A DNA stretch of 64,000 nt from JAUZRW01 sp964549915 (GTDB taxonomy: Bacteria > Chloroflexota > Anaerolineae > Aggregatilineales > Phototrophicaceae): NCBI GenBank assembly GCA_964549915.1, contig CAZJWX010000016.1, positions 1-64,000 on the forward strand. Direction: 5' to 3'. Positions 34,937 to 42,552 of the stretch are shown one piece after another (the stretch's first letter is position 1; each line of letters starts with the position of its first letter). A program made the translations under genes and the position numbers. Below the pieces are notes generated by a model. That model was not told where the DNA came from and searched no databases. It saw only the letters and a list, made by a program, of their open reading frames with translations.

Positions 34937-34977
34937 TTACAGGGGTATCGCAGCCTCGGAAATGCGTCCCCCTGTAA
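34937..34977. terminator. Hairpin between convergent genes, copy 2
   Basis: Duplicate of the TTACAGGGG/CCCCTGTAA hairpin at 33047-33087, again between convergent stops. Confidence 0.55.
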
Positions 34978-34981
34978 CCAA

Positions 34982-35452
34982 CTATTTCAACACAGCCCGA
35001 ATCACCACGACCTTCGGCGCTAACTCGCGGACGCTTGCCGGATCGGGTTGATTGCCATTCATCTTCACGCCGTAGATTTCCGCCTCGCGCGGGACTTCTT
35101 CGATCATCTCGGTGATGATGGGCGCAATGGTCTCAGGGTCAGTCAGGGCAACGGCTTCCGCAGGTACATCGCGCCCTTGTAGTCGCAGTGTGATGGCGGC
35201 TGGCTCCTCGAAATTATGCCACCATTTGCGAAAACGCTTGGTCAACATGAGGATGGTATCGCCGCGCCGATGATATCCGACAGGCGTTGCGTAATGCTTG
35301 CCGGATTTACGTCCTGTGAATTTGATGACCAGCATCATTCCGCTCATCATGCGATGCAGCAGCGGAATATGCAGGATCGCGTGCATGAAGCGATTCATGG
35401 ACTTTGGCGGCGTCCATTCCCAGGGGCGGTTGTTCGTGTTCGTGTTTTGCAT
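34982..35452 (-). CDS. Deazaflavin (F420)-dependent nitroreductase/quinone reductase family protein, copy 2
   Basis: Identical at the protein level to 33092-33562 (156 residues, split-barrel F420/FMN-binding type). This copy is in the original arrangement, 78 bp downstream of the intact NAD(P)-binding protein gene on the same strand. The two therefore probably form a small operon under the adjacent TetR repressor. Confidence 0.85.
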   Translation of the reverse strand: MQNTNTNNRPWEWTPPKSMNRFMHAILHIPLLHRMMSGMMLVIKFTGRKSGKHYATPVGYHRRGDTILMLTKRFRKWWHNFEEPAAITLRLQGRDVPAEAVALTDPETIAPIITEMIEEVPREAEIYGVKMNGNQPDPASVRELAPKVVVIRAVLK

Positions 35453-35530
35453 CGCGTTCTACTCCTTACTTTCAGAATAGCGGCCCTCACGCGCGGAAAG
35501 CCACAGCCATTTGCTGTCCTGTCGCACGGA

Positions 35531-36163
35531 TCAATTACTGATCACAGGCGCTTTGTGCAGATACGCGTCCTCGTCAATCTGACTCAGCATGAAATCCGCT
35601 GCATCCGCCCGATTGAGACGCGGCCCTGTGTTGACGCCAACCCAGCCGACACGGATGTTGCCCGTATGTTCGCCGTCGGTCAACATCGGCGCACGCACCA
35701 CAACCCAGTCAGTATCGCTGCTGCGCACCTTATCTACTGCCATCTCCGACTGCTTGAGCACGTCGCCCGATAGCGTCTTCAGGGCAAACTTGATGAGATG
35801 GTTGAACAGCTTTGGCTGATCTTGCGGTGCTGCGACGCCTGCCCCGGTCATATAGATAATCCGGCGCACATCATGCTGCTGCATCGCTACCAGAATGTTG
35901 TCCGCCGCTTTCGGCAGCATATCGGAAGGCGACCCCTTCATGGGTGCCAATGTGCTGATAACGACATCGGTATCTGGTTGGATTGCGCGGACGACATCTT
36001 CGCGGTTCATCACGTCGCCCTGCACCATCGTAAGCCGCTCATGTTGGATTGGCATCTTTTCCAGTGAGCGCACGAATCCGACGACTTCATGCCCGGCGTC
36101 TAACGCCTGTTGTACCAGAGGAATACCCGTGCGCCCGGTCGCGCCAAATACGGTGATCTTCAT
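35531..36163 (-). CDS. NAD(P)-binding oxidoreductase (NmrA/atypical SDR family)
   Basis: A 210-residue Rossmann protein. The dinucleotide motif is ITVFGATGRTGIPLVQQAL, followed by GFVRS (an Arg that favours NADP), VQGDVMNREDV and the IYMTGAGVA strand. No YxxxK catalytic pair is visible, as expected for NAD(P)H-binding/NmrA-like proteins that act as flavin/quinone reductases or redox sensors. A clear TetR operator lies 74 bp upstream, so the gene is probably induced when the TetR protein at 36272-36838 binds a small aromatic ligand. The duplication boundary at 35640 lies inside its 3' part. Confidence 0.88.
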   Translation of the reverse strand: MKITVFGATGRTGIPLVQQALDAGHEVVGFVRSLEKMPIQHERLTMVQGDVMNREDVVRAIQPDTDVVISTLAPMKGSPSDMLPKAADNILVAMQQHDVRRIIYMTGAGVAAPQDQPKLFNHLIKFALKTLSGDVLKQSEMAVDKVRSSDTDWVVVRAPMLTDGEHTGNIRVGWVGVNTGPRLNRADAADFMLSQIDEDAYLHKAPVISN

Positions 36164-36236
36164 TCTATGACCTCCTGCGTCGTTGTTTCTCTAAATCGTC
36201 CTGGTATGTTGTGGCTGTCATCTCACCATGCATTCG

Positions 36237-36250
36237 ATAGACCAGTCTAT
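36237..36250. promoter_or_regulatory. TetR operator in the promoter of the NAD(P)-binding protein gene
   Basis: ATAGACCAGTCTAT, a palindrome with a 2-bp centre, same half-sites as 36868-36881. It resembles the LmrA/YxaF box known from Bacillus subtilis (ATAGA...TCTAT core). Confidence 0.85.
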
Positions 36251-36271
36251 ATAGGACGGGCAAAGAACGAC

Positions 36272-36838
36272 TCAGAGAGCCGCCCGTACGATCAAATAGA
36301 TTTCTTCGGCCACCTGCTGGAGCGGCTTCGGTGTCTGGCTCGTTCGGCAGAGGATCACGCCGCCTTCGATAGATGCGATGATCAACGCAGCAATACGATC
36401 CGAACGGGGAGCCGCGATTCCGCTCGCTTGCAGCTTCTCGGCAAAAGCGGCCTGCCATTCCTCGTAGATCTGCGCACAGGTCTCGCGCAGGCGAGAACTC
36501 TTGGAAGCCGTCTCCATTGCGATTGTCGTGATCGGCCCACCCGCCCGGTACTCAGATTGCTCTACACTGAAGGCAATGGTCTGGATGAAGCTGCGGATCG
36601 CTTCTGCGGCGTCGTCGGTTTGCGCCAGATTGTTGCGAATACGCTGGTTGACCAGCGCGCCGACATGCGTGACAGCTTCAACCGCCAGTTCTTCCTTGCC
36701 ACCGGGAAAGTAGTGATAGAGCGACCCCTTCGGACTGCCGCTTTCCCGGATGATCTGGTTGAGTCCGGTGGCGTGATACCCCTGCAATTCCAGCAGTTCA
36801 CAGGTTTTTTCAATGATCTGATCGCGTGCTGAAGTCAT
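36272..36838 (-). CDS. TetR/AcrR-family repressor (LmrA/YxaF type)
   Basis: A 188-residue repressor with an N-terminal HTH (LLELQGYHATGLNQIIRESG, PKGSLYHYFPGGKEELA) typical for LmrA/YxaF-type TetR proteins, which sense flavonoids or other aromatics. The C-terminal ligand domain is IASIEGGVILCRTSQTPKPL. Two matching operators flank it: one 30 bp before its own start, one in front of the oxidoreductase gene directly downstream. The sequence thus shows both autoregulation and the likely target. The effector is inferred. Confidence 0.9.
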   Translation of the reverse strand: MTSARDQIIEKTCELLELQGYHATGLNQIIRESGSPKGSLYHYFPGGKEELAVEAVTHVGALVNQRIRNNLAQTDDAAEAIRSFIQTIAFSVEQSEYRAGGPITTIAMETASKSSRLRETCAQIYEEWQAAFAEKLQASGIAAPRSDRIAALIIASIEGGVILCRTSQTPKPLQQVAEEIYLIVRAAL

Positions 36839-36867
36839 GGTGAATGTTCAACCTAACGTCCAATTAT

Positions 36868-36881
36868 ATAGACTGGTCTAT
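36868..36881. promoter_or_regulatory. TetR operator upstream of the LmrA-type repressor gene
   Basis: ATAGACTGGTCTAT, reverse-complement match to the site at 36237-36250, 30 bp before the start codon and embedded in an AT-rich promoter-like stretch (TTATATAGAC...CTATTTAG). Confidence 0.85.
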
Positions 36882-36957
36882 TTAGAAGCAACGCCCAGAG
36901 CTTAGGCTTGACTGAGTATTTGCCGGGCACCAGGACTGGCGTGAGGCTATGCTCCAG

Positions 36958-37563
36958 TTATGCGAGCCTCAAGCCGCTGATGTATCGCTCAAGATGGTCA
37001 AAGGCATGCTGCTTGTGTATTGTATCGCGTTGCAACCGGGAGAGCATAATGGCACCTTCACAGAGACTCACTAACATCGAGGCCACTTCATCTGGCTGCA
37101 CAGATTGAGGCAATTCTCCCTGCGCAACAGCGACCTGGATCAGCGTACGGACGCCTCGTAGGAGCTCGTTCAACCCGCGCACCGCCTCATCACGCACTTG
37201 CATGAGTTCCGGTAATCCGTCATCGGACTCCACTGCTGCATTCAGGATGGGGCAGCCACCGGGTATAGCTGACTCACCATCGAGATCCAGCAATGAACGA
37301 ATGAGCGATAATAATCGCTGCACGGCATCGCCCTCTGCCTCAACAATTTGTCGTATGTTCTGAATGCGCAGGTCAATTGCGTAGGCGAAAGCCTCGGCTG
37401 CAATGTGTTCTTTTCCCTCGAAATATCGATAGATCCCGCCTTTTTTGATGCCGGTAGCAGCAATGATAGCCGACATGGATGTTCCGCTGTAGCCGTAGCG
37501 GTTGAACAGCATAGCAGATCGCTGCACGATCATGCGCCGAGTGCGCTCTCCTTTGGTCTCCAT
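36958..37563 (-). CDS. TetR/AcrR-family repressor
   Basis: A 201-residue TetR protein: HTH at about 10-55 (TRRMIVQRSAMLFNRYGYSG, IIAATGIKKGGIYRYFEGKE) and a C-terminal domain of the TetR_C_6-like type (IPGGCPILNAAVESDDG with a Cys near residue 105). Relatives control efflux or redox genes in response to electrophiles or aromatics. It is divergent from the membrane protein gene at 37735 across 171 bp holding two similar palindromes, which makes that gene its likely target. Confidence 0.88.
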   Translation of the reverse strand: METKGERTRRMIVQRSAMLFNRYGYSGTSMSAIIAATGIKKGGIYRYFEGKEHIAAEAFAYAIDLRIQNIRQIVEAEGDAVQRLLSLIRSLLDLDGESAIPGGCPILNAAVESDDGLPELMQVRDEAVRGLNELLRGVRTLIQVAVAQGELPQSVQPDEVASMLVSLCEGAIMLSRLQRDTIHKQHAFDHLERYISGLRLA

Positions 37564-37603
37564 ACGCTTACAGTCCTCTCAACTGGCTGGGTTGACATAG
37601 ATT

Positions 37604-37617
37604 ATACCAAACGGTAT
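37604..37617. promoter_or_regulatory. TetR operator near the repressor start
   Basis: ATACCAAACGGTAT, palindromic arms ATACC/GGTAT around a 4-bp centre, 41 bp before the repressor start. The core ACCAAACGGT matches (in reverse, ACCGTTTGGT) the core of the second site. Confidence 0.75.
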
Positions 37618-37687
37618 TCTTTTTTGTGCGTGGACATTCCCGCAGTGCGCACTTGCAGGATGTAGCCTGCTCTTTTTTTGCCCACAA

Positions 37688-37707
37688 AAGAGACCGTTCG
37701 GTCTCTT
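37688..37707. promoter_or_regulatory. TetR operator upstream of the membrane protein gene
   Basis: Twenty-base palindrome with 9-bp perfect arms (AAGAGACCG/CGGTCTCTT) around TT, 28 bp before the ATG at 37735. The core ACCGTTCGGT is a common TetR-type site. Confidence 0.8.
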
Positions 37708-37734
37708 AAAACCATCGAAAGGTTACCGCATTAG

Positions 37735-38589
37735 ATGGATGCTTCACCACAAACCCAACAGATGCTGCTCATCACATCATTCGTTGTGCTGGTCTTGCTA
37801 GCTATCTACCAGTACACCCACTATGTCATTGCCGCATGGCGCTATCGGGGTACAGCCATCAACCGCCCGCTTCTGGTTGGACTTGTAGCTGTCGGTTGGA
37901 TCGCCTACGGTGCTTTTTTCCTGAGCGTCGTACCCGCGATCGGCTCCTACACGGAAGCTATCCCCCTGGTTCTGGCTGGCCTTTACACCCCCACCGTCCT
38001 CGCCTTAGTCGGATTCGTCGTCTCAAAACGATTTCGTGCATTTGTTGATACGCTCTCGCTGCGTTGGTTGATCGCCAGCGTGGAAGGCCCGGCACGTATC
38101 ATCGTCGGAGTGATCTTCCTCTTCTGGTATTTCGCAGGTGCACTCCCGGCTGTCGTCGCCTGGGTCGCTGGCCCTGGCGATATTCTGGCCGGATTGTTCG
38201 CTATCTATGCCCTGCGCTATCTCGAACCACTTGCTGAGGCTGCGGATGTGCAGGAAAAACACTGGAGTATCTTGGATTTTCTGCGCCGTCTCCCGGTCGA
38301 TGTTGACCCGGCGCAGTTCCAACGTCAGATTGGGATTGTGGTAGGACTGGTGCTCTTCGGAATCCTGGATTTCATCGCAGCCCCCGCTTCGACCGCTGTG
38401 AGCATCGCCCTGGGTGAAGTTCCGGAAGCTATGGGGATGCTGCCGCTGGCTTTCATTCCGCTGCTTTTGGTGCCGCAAGTGCTCGTCCTGGAGGTGTTGG
38501 CAATGCGCCAGTTCTACGCTTACTGGAAACGCATACGTGCCTCGCAAGGGGAATCTGACCTGGGAATTGCCTTAAATGGAGTGCGGTGA
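37735..38589 (+). CDS. Polytopic membrane protein of unknown function
   Basis: A 284-residue protein with about seven hydrophobic helices (first at about 10-30, last at about 235-262) and short charged loops. The motif GPGDILAGLFAIYALRYLEP follows helix 5, and no signal peptide, transporter signature or catalytic motif is recognised. Control by the divergent TetR repressor through two palindromes suggests a role in export of, or defence against, a small molecule, but this is inference from context only. A strong hairpin follows its stop. Confidence 0.7.
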   Translation: MDASPQTQQMLLITSFVVLVLLAIYQYTHYVIAAWRYRGTAINRPLLVGLVAVGWIAYGAFFLSVVPAIGSYTEAIPLVLAGLYTPTVLALVGFVVSKRFRAFVDTLSLRWLIASVEGPARIIVGVIFLFWYFAGALPAVVAWVAGPGDILAGLFAIYALRYLEPLAEAADVQEKHWSILDFLRRLPVDVDPAQFQRQIGIVVGLVLFGILDFIAAPASTAVSIALGEVPEAMGMLPLAFIPLLLVPQVLVLEVLAMRQFYAYWKRIRASQGESDLGIALNGVR

Positions 38590-38602
38590 GAGGAAAATAC
38601 CA

Positions 38603-38650
38603 GTATTGCGAGGTAGTAGCTTCCTTCGGGAAACTGCTGCCTCGCAATAC
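38603..38650. terminator. Long TTCG-capped bidirectional hairpin
   Basis: A 48-base structure: 11 perfect bp at the base (GTATTGCGAGG/CCTCGCAATAC), six more with two wobbles, then an inner TTCC[TTCG]GGAA cap with a stable TTCG tetraloop. It lies between the convergent membrane-protein and hemL genes, 5 bp after the hemL stop. On the minus strand it is followed by TGGTATTTTCC, so it probably ends the heme operon. Confidence 0.85.
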
Positions 38651-38654
38651 GATC

Positions 38655-39965
38655 TCATGCCCGGTCGAGAGATACTGTTTCCAGAACGTCTGCTGCGGCT
38701 TCGAGAGTCCGCTGAATCTCAGCGTCACCGTGCATCAAGCTGACAAAACCCGCCTCAAACTGACTTGGTGCAAAGTAGACCCCGCGTTCCAGCATGGCAT
38801 GGAAAAACTGTGCGTAGCGTTCGGTATGGGCGTGCTGCTTGGCACTGGCGAAATCGCGGATCGCGGCACCTTCCTCACGCAAGAAGTATATGCCCAGCAT
38901 CGTGCCCACATGACCAATTTGAGCCGGAATCCTGGCTGATGCCAGCACCTCGCGCAGGCCGTCCGCCAGCTTCGCTGTCTGTTCAGCAATCTGCTCGAAG
39001 ACACCCCCACGAGTCAGCTCGCGGATGGTCGCCAAACCTGCTGCCATCGCCAGCGGGTTACCCGATAGCGTGCCGGCCTGGTACATCGTCCCTGCCGGAG
39101 CAACAGTCTCCATAATGACGCGCTTGCCCGCGTAGGCCCCCACTGGCAGCCCACCACCAATCACCTTGCCCAGGCAAGTGATATCTGGATCAAGGTCGAA
39201 GGCTTGCTGCGCCCCGCCAGGAGACGCGCGAAAGCCTGTCATCACTTCATCCAGAATGAGCAACGCGCCGTATTCATGGCACAGATCGTTCAATCCCTGC
39301 AAATAGCCTTCTTCGGGCACGACAAAGCCCATGTTTGCGGCGATTGGCTCGACGATCGCACCCGCAATTGAGTCGGGATTCTGCTCGAAGAGCGTTCGCA
39401 CCGCGTCCAGGTCATTGTAAGGCGCAATCAGCGTGTTTTCCGTCGTTCCCTTCGGCACACCAGGGGAATCAGGCAAGCCGAAGGTCGCGACACCGCTGCC
39501 CGCCTGCACCAGCAGCATATCCGCATGCCCGTGATAATTCCCCGCGAATTTGATGATCTTCTCGCGCCCGGTGTAGGCACGCGCGAGACGCAAAGCACTC
39601 ATGGTCGCTTCAGTACCGCTGTTGACGAAGCGAATCATCTCAATGGATGGCACCGTCTCGATGACGAGCTGTGCCAGTTCATTTTCGAGCGAGGTCGGTG
39701 CACCGTAGCTGCTGCCCTGCTGTGCCGCCTGCTGGATCGCTTCGACGACTTTCGGATGCGCATGCCCCAGGATCAACGGCCCCCAGGACAAGACATAGTC
39801 AATGTAGCGATTGTCATCAACATCCCAGAAATAAGCGCCTTCGCCACGCTCTACGAAGCGCGGTGTTCCCCCAACGCTGCCGAACGCACGCACCGGGCTA
39901 TTGACCCCACCCGGAATAAGGGTACGCGCAGTGGCGAACAGCTTCTCAGATTGCGTCGTGTTCAT
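38655..39965 (-). CDS. hemL: Glutamate-1-semialdehyde 2,1-aminomutase
   Basis: A 436-residue PLP enzyme that makes 5-aminolevulinate from glutamate-1-semialdehyde. The PLP lysine is in CLGKVIGGGLPVGAY, the cofactor Asp in LLILDEVMTGFR, and the N-terminus shows PGGVNSPVRAFGSVGGTPRF, all characteristic of HemL rather than general aminotransferases. Length is normal. It is the last gene of the heme operon, although it acts in step two, and overlaps the stop of the oxidase gene upstream by 4 bp. Confidence 0.96.
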   Translation of the reverse strand: MNTTQSEKLFATARTLIPGGVNSPVRAFGSVGGTPRFVERGEGAYFWDVDDNRYIDYVLSWGPLILGHAHPKVVEAIQQAAQQGSSYGAPTSLENELAQLVIETVPSIEMIRFVNSGTEATMSALRLARAYTGREKIIKFAGNYHGHADMLLVQAGSGVATFGLPDSPGVPKGTTENTLIAPYNDLDAVRTLFEQNPDSIAGAIVEPIAANMGFVVPEEGYLQGLNDLCHEYGALLILDEVMTGFRASPGGAQQAFDLDPDITCLGKVIGGGLPVGAYAGKRVIMETVAPAGTMYQAGTLSGNPLAMAAGLATIRELTRGGVFEQIAEQTAKLADGLREVLASARIPAQIGHVGTMLGIYFLREEGAAIRDFASAKQHAHTERYAQFFHAMLERGVYFAPSQFEAGFVSLMHGDAEIQRTLEAAADVLETVSLDRA

Positions 39966-41419
39966 CGGCTGAGTACTCCTTCTGTCAGGGTGTTCATGAT
40001 CGCTTCAACGGTTTGCTGTGATTGGTGTACGCAGTCCGGCATACCGACGCCACGATAGGGACTACCCGTAACATATAGTCCTGCTGGCAGCAGGGCTTCG
40101 ATATCGTCCACCAGTTGCAGATGACCGACATCATATTGCGGGTTGGCATTCCACCAGCGGTAGATGCGATGGAAAAGCGGTTCGGCATCAAGGCCCAGAA
40201 TCGAGCGCAATTCATTCCGCACCACTTCGAAAAGCCTATCATCATCCAGTTGCATCGACTCCGGGCTGCGCGAACCCCCGAAAAACGCACGCAGCAAGAT
40301 CGTGCCTTCGGGCGCACGATGATCGAACTTCGTTGATGAAATGGTGATGGCGTTGATCGGACGATTCTCGCTCGTCGGGATGACGACCCCCACCCCATCC
40401 AGCAGATTTGGAACATCCGCCACCTTGAAGCCAAACGAGATCGTTCCCGTACTGACATAGCGGATTTCGTCGAGACGTTCAGCGGCTGCGGGGAATTCGT
40501 CACGCAGCAGTTCCGCTGAGACGTAAGCCGGGGTGGTCAGGATGACGACATCGGCCTTCAGCAACGAGCCATCATCCAGTTGCACATGGTATTGATTCTC
40601 ACCATTCTGCTCCACCGAGCGCACACCCGTATTCAAACGCAGGTCGCCCGTGAGCCTGGGTACCAGTGCGTCGATGAGTTCGTTGGTTCCGCCGCGCATC
40701 GTCATGAAGATCGAAGTCTTCTTGCCGGATGGTGACGGCTTGGTAGTGGCGCGTTTGCGCCGGGATGCGATCATACCGCGTGTGAGGCTGCCATATTGCT
40801 TTTCGATGGTACGGAAGCGGGGGAAAGTCGCCAGGATGCTCTGTTTCTCCGCTTCTGCATTATAAATGCCGGACATAAGCGGTTCCGCGATCTTGTCCAG
40901 GGCTTCCTGCCCCAGCCTGCGCCGGATGAAATCTGCCAGCGTTTCGTCTTCGTCATCGTGCCGGGGGGGGATCAGCAAATCCATACCCATGCGCAATTTG
41001 CCCAACGGTGAAATCAGCGGCGAGAGCGCAAACGGCAGAAACTTCGTAGGCACAATCAATAGCACACCATCTGGCATGACAACTGGTTTGCCGCGATTCA
41101 GCACGTAAACATTGCGCCTGGCCTCGTTCGTGCCGAGCAAACGATCTTCCAGGCCGAGTTCGCGCGCCAGTTGCATCGCCCAGGGTTTCTGGGTCGTGAA
41201 CGAATCGGGGCCACCTTCGACGATGAACGCCCCCTGGCTGACGGAGACCTCTTCGGTGAGGATCTTCCCGCCCCAGCGGTCGCCCTTTTCCAGCACGGTA
41301 TATTCCAGGTCGCTTGCGCGATCCTGTGCTTCTCTTTGCAGATACCAGGCCGCGCTCAATCCGGAGATGCCGCCGCCGATGATGACCGCGTGCCGAGATT
41401 GCCTTGTTGTCGCTTCCAT
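39962..41419 (-). CDS. hemY: Protoporphyrinogen/coproporphyrinogen III oxidase (HemY/CgoX type)
   Basis: A 485-residue flavoprotein. The N-terminal FAD motif is VIIGGGISGLSAAWYLQ, and the C-terminal FAD contact lies in TGSPYRGVGMPDCV. Oxygen-dependent enzymes of this family oxidise coproporphyrinogen III in bacteria that carry ChdC and CpfC, both of which are encoded in this operon. A CgoX role is therefore more likely than a true protoporphyrinogen oxidase, but this is inferred. It overlaps hemL and ends the uroporphyrinogen-to-coproporphyrin segment with hemE just upstream (3 bp between them). Confidence 0.92.
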   Translation of the reverse strand: MEATTRQSRHAVIIGGGISGLSAAWYLQREAQDRASDLEYTVLEKGDRWGGKILTEEVSVSQGAFIVEGGPDSFTTQKPWAMQLARELGLEDRLLGTNEARRNVYVLNRGKPVVMPDGVLLIVPTKFLPFALSPLISPLGKLRMGMDLLIPPRHDDEDETLADFIRRRLGQEALDKIAEPLMSGIYNAEAEKQSILATFPRFRTIEKQYGSLTRGMIASRRKRATTKPSPSGKKTSIFMTMRGGTNELIDALVPRLTGDLRLNTGVRSVEQNGENQYHVQLDDGSLLKADVVILTTPAYVSAELLRDEFPAAAERLDEIRYVSTGTISFGFKVADVPNLLDGVGVVIPTSENRPINAITISSTKFDHRAPEGTILLRAFFGGSRSPESMQLDDDRLFEVVRNELRSILGLDAEPLFHRIYRWWNANPQYDVGHLQLVDDIEALLPAGLYVTGSPYRGVGMPDCVHQSQQTVEAIMNTLTEGVLSR

Positions 41420-41422
41420 GTC

Positions 41423-42505
41423 CTATGCGCTCGTATACTCATGTACAAATTCCGCCAATCGCTTGACGTTATCCACAGGGGTCTTGGGCAGGATGCCGTG
41501 CCCCAGGTTGAAGATATGCCCCGGCTGCCCTTGCGCCTGGTCGAGGATCTGTTGGGCACGTGCCTTCAGAGCATCCCAGGGAGCGAAGAGAGCCGCCGGA
41601 TCGAGATTGCCCTGAATAGCCACATCATTTCCCAGGCGCTGACGGGCATCATCCAGGCGAATGCGCCAATCTACACCGATGACATCCCCACCTGCATCGC
41701 GGATCAATTCCAGCATGCCATTGGTATTTGTGCCGAAGTGAATCACCGGTACACCCGCCTGGCTCGCGATCTCAATCGCACGTTTGCTGTAGGGCATCAC
41801 GTATTCACGATAGTCATCCGGGTTGAGTTCACCCACCCAGCTATCGAACAATTGCAATGCTTGCGCACCAGCCTGTGCCTGTGCCAGTAGATAATTCCCG
41901 GCGACCTCGGCAAACTTGCTCATCATGGCGTGCCATGCATCCGGTTCGCCCATCATCATGCCTTTGACGTGCAAACGGTTCTTGCTGCTGCCCCCTTCGA
42001 CGGCATAACTCGCCAGTGTGAATGGTGCGCCGCTGAAGCCAATGAGTGGAATACCCCGGCTGTCGAGTTCTTCGCGCGTCAGCCTAATGGCCTCCAGGGT
42101 AAACCACAGGGTTTCTTCTGGCGGCAGTACTCGCAGCTCTTCAACATCGGCTGCGCTACGCACCGGGTTGTAGATCACCGGGCCTTCACCCTTCAGGAAA
42201 TCCAACTCCAGTCCCATACCTTCCAGCGGCGGCAGAATATCCGCGAAGATAATCGCCGCATCCAGATCAAAGGCGTTGATTGGCTGCATGGTGACTTCGC
42301 GTGCCAGTTCCGGCGTCTTGATGATCTGCAAGATGCTGTATTGCTCGCGCAGCGCCCGATACTCTTCCATGTAACGGCCCGCCTGTCGCATCAACCAGAT
42401 GGGTGTTGCATCTGTGGTTTCGCGACGACAAGCTTTTAAGAAGCGGCTGTTCCGCAATTTCTCATCAACCGTCGTGGGATTCACCTGGTTTTGTGTGTCA
42501 CTCAT
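41423..42505 (-). CDS. hemE: Uroporphyrinogen decarboxylase
   Basis: A 360-residue enzyme removing four carboxyl groups from uroporphyrinogen III to give coproporphyrinogen III. It shows the N-terminal PIWLMRQAGRYMEEYR (substrate-binding Arg residues), the ADILPPLEGMG loop with its active-site Asp, and IGFSGAPFTLASYAVEGG. Length and motifs are standard. It lies 47 bp after hemB. Confidence 0.97.
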   Translation of the reverse strand: MSDTQNQVNPTTVDEKLRNSRFLKACRRETTDATPIWLMRQAGRYMEEYRALREQYSILQIIKTPELAREVTMQPINAFDLDAAIIFADILPPLEGMGLELDFLKGEGPVIYNPVRSAADVEELRVLPPEETLWFTLEAIRLTREELDSRGIPLIGFSGAPFTLASYAVEGGSSKNRLHVKGMMMGEPDAWHAMMSKFAEVAGNYLLAQAQAGAQALQLFDSWVGELNPDDYREYVMPYSKRAIEIASQAGVPVIHFGTNTNGMLELIRDAGGDVIGVDWRIRLDDARQRLGNDVAIQGNLDPAALFAPWDALKARAQQILDQAQGQPGHIFNLGHGILPKTPVDNVKRLAEFVHEYTSA

Positions 42506-42552
42506 AGTCAGTCGTACCCCTCATCGCGGCGCAGTACGCGCCTGTTAGCAAT

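Larger units (their letters stand above)
33751..35640. repeat. Tandem duplication, copy 2 (1,890 bp)
   Basis: Directly adjacent to copy 1 in the same orientation. The junction (ttgacgccaa then ccacactata) and the right flank (ttgacgccaa then cccagccgac) share only CC, so the duplication formed with little or no homology, or it is an assembly artefact. The intact NAD(P)-binding gene crosses the right boundary. Confidence 0.97.

Noticed and set aside
31861..35640. Transposon or IS-mediated duplication
   Set aside because: No transposase gene, terminal inverted repeats or target-site duplications are found; the breakpoints share only two bases.
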